In this document: positions 57,945 to 64,000 of the stretch, piece after piece
Layout of the letters: each line of letters opens with the position of its first letter
How positions within the stretch are numbered: position 1 is the stretch's first letter
Notes under the pieces: generated by a model
Database searches by the model: none
The model's input: only the letters and a program-made list of their open reading frames with translations
Told to the model about the DNA's origin: nothing
NCBI GenBank assembly: GCA_036365455.1
Contig: JAWQUS010000030.1
Coordinates: 8,370,001 to 8,434,000 of the forward strand
DNA from: Macrosoma leucophasiata
Taxonomy: Eukaryota; Arthropoda; Insecta; Lepidoptera; Hedylidae
Direction: 5' to 3'
Length of the DNA stretch: 64,000 nucleotides
Made by a program: the position numbers and the translations under genes

Positions 57945-58217
57945 ATGGAATGGAAGTGGCAAACAAGCATGCAGTTCACATTGATGTTAAGTGAAGACTG
58001 CAGCCTATAGACGCCCACACGAAGACCAAGGTCAAGATGCAGATGCGTTACCACTCCTGAGGCCTGAGGTATTATGCCTCTGTGCCGGAAATTACACATT
58101 ACCACCTGACCGGAACACGATAGTGCTGAACACTACCACTTAGCGGCAAGTATGTTAGGTAATGCGGTGGTGCCTACGCCCGCGAGCTCCGTCACTGGAG
58201 CTCTACCACCAGTAAAA
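57945..58217 (-). mobile_element. SINE-like family G, full length and well preserved
   Basis: Continuous reverse copy from TTTATGGAATGGAAGTGGCA to GAGCTCTACCACCAGTAAAA with all blocks intact; a T-run at the left (its A-tail) is clear. Confidence 0.85.
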
Positions 58218-58664
58218 AGGTTGTGGTAGGTTGGTTATTTTTCTAAGACAGAAGATTGCCACGTCTTAAAAATGAGTCCCATAAATTCCTCCATCCCAAA
58301 AAAATAATTTACTCAGTAACATTCCGGACTCGAAAATCGAAGTACGATTCACTTGAGTCTTTGCACGAATGTTTGTATACAGACCTCTCACACACACCTC
58401 TACATCTTCGATGGAAAACAAGTGTGAAGATTTAAAAGATATAATTATTGAGTTGTGACATCTTTGAAGTGGATACTGCGCGGGTTAAAGCCATGTACAT
58501 GAAAAAACAGAGGTCTGACTAGGCCGACTGGAAATTGTAGATCAGACGCTCATGAGACAAGACTCATAAGATTTTTAGCCACTGCGGCACTGCGACAAAC
58601 AGCATCGTACACTTCTATTTGGAACACAGTTGCCCTAATGGTAACCGAAGCTATACTTATATAT

Positions 58665-58955
58665 TTACTGGTGGTAGAGTTCCAGTGACGGAGTTCGCGG
58701 GCGTATTTACCACCACATTACCTAAAATACTTGCCGCTAAATGGTTACGCTACTTGTTCAGCACTATCGTGTTCCGGTCAGATGGTAATATATGGCTCTG
58801 TAATTTCCGGCACAGAGGCATAACACCTTAGGCCTCAGGAGTGGTAACGCATCTGCATTTTGACCTTGGTCTTTGTGTGGGTGTCTATAGCTACAGTCAT
58901 CACTTAACATCAATGTGAACTGCATGCTTGTTCCACTTCCATTACATAAAAAAAA
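58665..58955 (+). mobile_element. SINE-like family G, full length
   Basis: From TTTACTGGTGGTAGAGTTCC to CCATTACATAAAAAAA; only small indels. It lies in opposite orientation to the copy 450 bp upstream. Confidence 0.85.
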
Positions 58956-59069
58956 TATATAAGCCTCATGTCAATATGCAGTTTGTTAATGTAAGTAAAA
59001 CGGAAATAGTCTTGAAATTGGAAAACAAGCGTAGAGTTCTTATTGAAAAAAAAAACTAAACGTAAACGT

Positions 59070-59391
59070 TACTTTACGCCTGTAATTCCCGAAGGGGTAG
59101 GCAGAGGTAAATGAACGCTTACAAGCATCCGTCCATTGCAAATGCAAACAATGCAAACATCCATGATTCGCTGGTTATGTTTTGGCTCATGTAACAGGTG
59201 GCGAGCCTGTTGACATTTCCGGACACATTACCAAACTCCGAGTTACTTGGAAACATCCAAAAAATGGAAAAATCCCAATAGTACCAAGGATAAACACACC
59301 GTTATATCTGATAGCCCCCGATCCGGGAATCTAATCCAGGATCCCATCGTCGTAGTAGTGACCTATTACCAATAGACTTTTGAGGCAGTTA
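59070..59391 (-). mobile_element. tRNA-derived SINE, family A, older copy
   Basis: Same order of blocks as the 24959 copy, with more substitutions (B box decayed) and a short internal duplication around ATGCAAACAATGCAAACA. Confidence 0.7.
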
Positions 59392-59394
59392 CAT

Positions 59395-60260
59395 GTCATT
59401 TAAGCAAAACACGACACTCTTGAACCGCAGATAATATGGTAATACCCAAATACACAGGTACAATATTACTCAATACTTAAATAAAATGACTATGCCCATG
59501 AGCCTCGCTCCTGCTCTAAGTACGAGTAACAATCACTAAAATTAAAACCCTGCAACATATCATCAGAACTTCGATTACTTTTAAATGCACGACTAAATGC
59601 AGAGCCCAATTCAATATACAATCTAAAAGCTAGGTAAACTTGAGTCGTATATGATTAGAATCGTCCAACGCCATCTTGGAATCGAAGGGCGCCGGAGGCT
59701 AAGTTGGCTGCGCAGGCGCAGCGCACCGCCTCACGGCGCACGCCGTTTACTATATCATTATGCTTTATTGCCATTAATTCGCGACAAACGAAACCGCCCA
59801 GAACCATCGAGAACCGCGTATTGGCAAACTATTAAAATTTATTGAACTAATTAGATAGGTAAAGTACCGGACCGCTTTTGAATATAAGATCACCGGCAGG
59901 TGGCAAATATCTTTAATGTTATCTTCATAATAATAATAAATAAATATAATACCAAACAAATTGTAATACAGTAATCAAGCCACAGAAACAGACTTAAATA
60001 ACAAACAATATTATCTGTGGCTAGGAAAACTCACAAATATCATTTACAAATAAGATTATGCTTTAATTTAGATATGCATCGCTAGAAAGTATAGATTTTA
60101 TGCATGTAATTTTACTGGATTCGTCTGGTAGGTACAGTATTTCAGCGGTGGTACAAGTTACAAGATTCTTTCGAGGGCTATTTAAATTGAAGTATGTTTC
60201 TTCTGTCTATCTCGAAATAAGTAAACATTATTAATTTATGCTACTATATTTCACAACAAC
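59395..60260. other. No gene seen
   Basis: Mostly AT-rich. 59660-59830 is a GC-rich patch with CGCCATCTTGG (a YY1/Pho-type core) and GGCGCAGCGCACCGCC. No coding segment recognised. Confidence 0.4.
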
Positions 60261-60264
60261 AACA

Positions 60265-60512
60265 AAAGTTTGGCTCAATGGTGCGGTTTTCTCGTTCGTT
60301 ACTGCCCAGAACGTGTAAATTGTGGAACGAACTTCCCTCTGAGGTGTTCCCTCGGTGATATGGGGTTCTTCAAAAATGGCGTCAAAAGAGTCCGCCAGGG
60401 CTGGCAGCGTTGGCAACACCCCTTGTGTTGCAAATGTTCATAGGCGACGGTGACCACTTTCCATCAGGTGGCCCGTCTGCTTGTCTGTCAACTTAAAGAC
60501 ATAAAAAAACAT
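60265..60512 (+). mobile_element. Non-LTR retrotransposon 3' end
   Basis: Matches 63290-63535: ACGTGTAAATTGTGGAACGA (decayed 'KLWNELP' coding region), CAAAAATGGCGTCAAAAGAG, GGCGACGGTGACCACTTTCC and an ACATAAAAAAAC tail. 5'-truncated and not coding. Confidence 0.75.
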
Positions 60513-60514
60513 TG

Positions 60515-60730
60515 TGAGCATTATTTTATGTCATGCCTAGCCTATAAATATCAACATGAAACCAGAGATTTCAATGTAGATGCGTTGCTACTCCTGAGGC
60601 CTAAGATAACCGATATATATAGACCGGAACACGATAGTGCTGAACAGTACCATTTAGCTGCAGATAAATTAGGTAATGCGGTGGTGCCTACGCCCTCGAG
60701 CTCCTACTCTGTAACTCTACCACCAGTAAA
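60515..60730 (-). mobile_element. SINE-like family G, partial
   Basis: TTTATGTCATGCCTAGCCTA, GAAACCAGAGATTTC, CGGAACACGATAGTGCTGAA and CTCTACCACCAGTAAAA in reverse order. It begins right after the LINE tail at 60512. Confidence 0.7.
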
Positions 60731-60790
60731 AGTCTGCAGTCAACACTTAACATCTCTGTGAACTACATGGTTGCCACCTTCGTTATATAG
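60731..60790 (+). mobile_element. SINE-like family G, 3'-end fragment
   Basis: GTCTGCAGTCAACACTTAAC followed by TCTCTGTGAACTACATGG matches the family 3' end; it is joined head-on to the reverse copy before it. Confidence 0.55.
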
Positions 60791-60794
60791 AGTA

Positions 60795-62005
60795 AACATG
60801 TGACTAACATCACAGACGCATTTATGTTTTGGGCAACCTGTATGCATGCATATATACCTTATAAGCAGGTATGTAGGTATATCATATATCTGATAGAAAA
60901 TAGGGAAAGCTCCTACATACTTCATGCCTATGATCTTGTAACTTAAAAAATGTTTATAGTAAAGCGGACGAACAAAAAATATTACTTGCCACATTTTTCT
61001 TTTTTCACATCAAAAATTGTGTAGTAATGAAGAAATGACAGTTTTTAGTGCCGTAATTATGAAACGCGACAAGAAATTGATCAAATCCTATCCGCCTATG
61101 ACTGGCGGCGCTCACGCGCAAGTAGAAGCGGTCGGCAGTGCACAGGGTGGGGCAGATTGCACAACGATGACACGGCGCGAGCGCGAGCGCCTTGTTAGCG
61201 GCGCGTGCGCATGCCACCGTTGCGTTGCCTTACATTATTTATTGCTTATTGAAAAACGCCCGAACGCTTTTACAGAATTAGAACTTTTGTGGTCGATTCC
61301 GCAGTTTTTGCGCGAAATCATTTTTGTTCTGTTGTAAAGCGATTTGGCAACCCATCGATCGTGACGCAGGCTATGGCTGCGAACCAATTATGAATGTTGT
61401 TATCGTTTTTTAGAAATCTAGAATGCAAGTTGATGTTGCACAAAAAATAAATACTTACACGTAACAGTTTTGTACAGTATATGCTCGTATCAGTTAAAGT
61501 GAAAGTTATATATTGTCATAATTGTAACATTTTATAAATACACAGTTGTATCACAATAATTAAAAAAAAATGAAATGTATGAAGAAACTTGTATTTATAT
61601 GGTCGTCCCCTAAAACGCGTACCTACAGAGATAAGATGTAACTAACGAAATCAACCAGTCTGCGGTCAGTTGCGTGATTCTGGAGCATACTTGCGGTGAC
61701 ATGTAAACACAGATATAAAATGTTATGGATATGCTGGCTAAGTAATTAAAAAGCGCAATTTGTCAATGAATTCAAATTCATATTACTATTTATTTATTTT
61801 ACATAAAATCAATTTGAAAACAGAGCCTAATTATAAGTTCCCGCGACTACTTTTACATCTACGCACCTCATAAAAGTGAAAGCTTAAATAAATACATAAA
61901 GTATTTTAACATAAATATTTTTTACTAAAAGACATCAAAGAGCTATAAAACAATTTGGTCACTACATTATTTAGCAATATATTTTCAAAAGATTAAAACT
62001 TTGAT
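60795..62005. other. No gene seen; includes a GC-rich patch
   Basis: 61080-61220 is GC-rich (CGGCGCGAGCGCGAGCGCC; GGCGGCGCTCACGCGC) inside an open frame of about 106 codons (61017-61337) that resembles nothing I recognise. It could be regulatory or a first exon of a neighbouring gene; not supported further. Confidence 0.35.
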
Positions 62006-62011
62006 CGAGGA

Positions 62012-62075
62012 ACGTAGGTAAACAACACCGTATTACATAATCTACGTACTGCTTAATAGTAGCGCTTGTTGCTTG
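62012..62075 (+). mobile_element. SINE-like family G, small diverged fragment
   Basis: GGAACGTAGGTAAACAACAC, CGTATTACATAATCTACG and AATAGTAGCGCTTGTT follow family order loosely. Confidence 0.4.
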
Positions 62076-62407
62076 TCTATATCCATTTATAGGATTAAAC
62101 ACTAATAATACAATCGTATTAAATCATGATTACAGAAACAGAACATCTCGAAGCTGTTTCATTGATAATTATGGACTTTTTCAAATGATTATACCGTAGA
62201 CTCAGTGATCAGTTTCCAGGTATTCAGTTTTCTAAACTTATTGATTTTCAGTAAAAAATTAACTTTAAATATAACTATAAGAGTATAGTCATCAATGCGT
62301 TTTTTTTTTCAAGGTGGGGTTTTAAGACCATTTTATATGTTTGATCTTGCCAAAGGCAGCTGTGTTATACGCTTTTTAAGCTTATAACACAGAGTAGGAC
62401 CTAAATT

Positions 62408-62575
62408 TGTATGGCCCCGTAATAACTATCACAGAGACATAACAACTTAGGTCTCAGGGGTGGCAATGCATCTGCATTTTGACCTCTTATTTTAGTGTAG
62501 ATTTCTACAGGCTGCAGTCATCACTTAACATCAATGTGAGCTGCATGTTTGCTTGCTACCCTTAGATAAAAAAAG
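62408..62575 (+). mobile_element. SINE-like family G, 3' half
   Basis: GTATGGCCCCGTAATAACTA through GCTGCATGTTTGCTTGCTAC and an A-rich end; 5'-truncated. Confidence 0.7.
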
Positions 62576-62579
62576 CCGC

Positions 62580-63110
62580 GTTACGCAACCTACGACCTAC
62601 CAAGTCTTTCTATATGGCCCGCCTAGCATAGGACCATAAATATACGATATTTTCAACTATTGTCAATTACTAATCGATCTAGAGGTGTTCAGCCCCTACA
62701 TCTCCTCCCTGTGGACACACTACTGAGAGTAATAATGACATTATTTCTGTTATATCTCTTATGATTACGTGTCTCTTTATAGCAGGTATTTGGTTACACA
62801 AAAGTCATTGTATTTTATATAAAACAATTAAAAGTCATTGTAACCTATAATCAGAAGTTACGACAGTGGTCGAGTTGTTTTCGATGATTGTGCCTTAATT
62901 TCTTGTCTATTCTTGTAACACTACATCAACGTGCCAAAACAGGTGACCGATCCATCACTCGTGCCCAGTGACGTGGTTAATTAACAGAAAGCAAGGTCGA
63001 TGATGAAACCACTAGCGCCCACTCTAAATACAAAAACATATTTGCGTAACCCATCATTTCATCTAGATTTTTCTCATTTTCTTAGTAGGTATATTATTGT
63101 TAACGATCCA
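62580..63110. other. No gene seen
   Basis: AT-rich unique sequence; nothing recognised. Confidence 0.4.
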
Positions 63111-63114
63111 GAAC

Positions 63115-63541
63115 TTACGAAAAAGCTCGAACTTCTAAGCCTGCGCAGAGACATTGGGATTCTATGCGTGTTATACCGTCTCTACAATGGTGAGTACTCT
63201 GCTGAACTGTTCGACATGGTGCTACCGTCTCCTTTCCTACACCGTAATACCCGCTGAAGAGAGAAGTTCCACCCTTACCGACTGGACACCTGGCAGTGCT
63301 CAACGGTTTGGTTTTCGCGTTCGTTCCTGCTCAGAACGTGTAAATTGTGGAACAAACTTCCCTCTGAGGTGTTCCCAAGGTGTTTCTAAATGAGGTTCTT
63401 CAAAAATGGCGTCAAAAGAGTCCTTCAGGGCTGGCAGCGCGTTGGCAACTCCCCTGGTGTTGCATATGTTCATAGGCGACGGTGACCACTTTCCAACAGG
63501 TGGCCAGTCTGCTTATCTGTCAATATTCAGACATAAAAAAA
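63115..63541 (+). mobile_element. Non-LTR retrotransposon 3' end with decayed RT C-terminus
   Basis: The first part reads LELLSLRRDIGILCVLYRLY, typical of the region after the reverse transcriptase domain in jockey/CR1-like insect LINEs. The rest continues in other frames because of frameshifts. It ends with the same 3' UTR as 60265-60512 and an ACATAAAAAAA tail. A dead, 5'-truncated copy. Confidence 0.75.
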
Positions 63542-63739
63542 ATCAGAATACAAATATTGATTGATTTAAATTCGATTATTTCACACTTTTTGATATCTTG
63601 ACATCATCGTATAAATAAGGACTGAATGGACTTTTTGGCACATAAATTGCAAACAATCGTTCGCATTGATTTTTAGTAATTATGAAAAAAATCTGCATTT
63701 CATATGTAGGGGAAGTAAAAGTACTATAGGTAGGTAGTA

Positions 63740-63773
63740 GCTATAGGGGTAAGTAAAGACTTACCCCTATAGC
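63740..63773. repeat. Perfect 15-bp hairpin, 4-nt loop
   Basis: Arms 63740-63754 and 63759-63773 are exact reverse complements (CTATAGGGGTAAGT core), loop AAAG, in otherwise unique AT-rich DNA. Confidence 0.85.
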
Positions 63774-64000
63774 ATTATTACTTATTCTCTGGTAAAATTA
63801 AGATTTACATTTGTTCTTTCGCAAATCGCATCGTGTGGAACATTATTGGAGATGTCTTCAAGAAAAATTGGGAAACCATCTTTTAATTAAGAGAACCGTT
63901 AATAAAATATTTAGCGCTTTTTGTAAGTGTCAACTTTTGTTTATTTCTCAGTTCTACTTCTATGCAACGACCAAAGATAAAAAAGCAGAACTGTGATAAT

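Noticed and set aside
61017..61337. 106-codon open frame over the GC-rich patch
   Set aside because: No recognisable domain and no convincing splice context; kept only as a patch of interest.
478..62575. Family G as a Helitron-type element because of the GAGCTCC hairpin 11 bases from one end
   Set aside because: No CTRR terminus or A/T insertion pattern is seen, whereas the opposite end has an A-tail shared with a LINE, favouring a SINE.
1..64000. Integrated viral genes or toxin genes
   Set aside because: None recognised on either strand; the reverse-transcriptase remnants are non-LTR retrotransposon tails.

Overview
This is AT-rich, repeat-dense insect DNA, most likely from a moth or butterfly (Lepidoptera). 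That reading rests on tRNA-derived SINEs with lepidopteran-type heads, non-LTR retrotransposon ends of a kind common in moths, the widespread arthropod repeat core around GACTTCGTCCG, and many small inverted-repeat DNA transposons. It also rests on the single confident protein-coding segment, an arthropod hamlet/MECOM-type zinc-finger exon.

Layout. Bases 1 to about 46,000 are non-coding. I could not recognise any exon there; the DNA is mostly unique AT-rich sequence studded with mobile elements. The dominant family is a roughly 285-bp SINE-like element ('family G' here), which begins TACTGGTGGTAGAGCTCC and ends in ACATAAAAAAA, with about 30 full or partial copies. Two tRNA-headed SINE families ('A' and 'B'), a 3'-truncated non-LTR retrotransposon, RT C-terminal remnants, a roughly 320-bp hAT-like MITE, two Harbinger-like MITEs with 3-bp TTA/TAA target duplications, a second hAT-like MITE with a near-perfect 8-bp duplication, and several local tandem or direct duplications are interleaved. 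From about 46.2 to 57.0 kb only a few old repeats are seen. This quieter stretch holds the GC-rich terminal exon at 53,395-54,188 on the + strand, followed by a long AT-rich presumed 3' UTR with several AATAAA signals. From 57.0 kb to the end, repeats resume.

The exon encodes a CtBP-binding-type PLDL motif, an Ala/Pro-rich linker and the three C2H2 fingers of the second zinc-finger domain of the Prdm3/Prdm16/hamlet family. The upstream tens of kilobases are therefore most simply read as intron (or upstream flank) of this gene and probably carry some of its cis-regulation, but that is inference.

I did not find a new enzymatic or defence system. The most unusual structure is a set of perfect or near-perfect inverted repeats with 4-6-nt loops (longest 42-bp arms at 38,193-38,280), many of which fold back on older repeats. 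Also notable are reciprocal nesting of family G and a hAT-like MITE, a shared 3' tail between family G and a LINE in the same window, and a five-unit 37-bp tandem array with strictly alternating variants.
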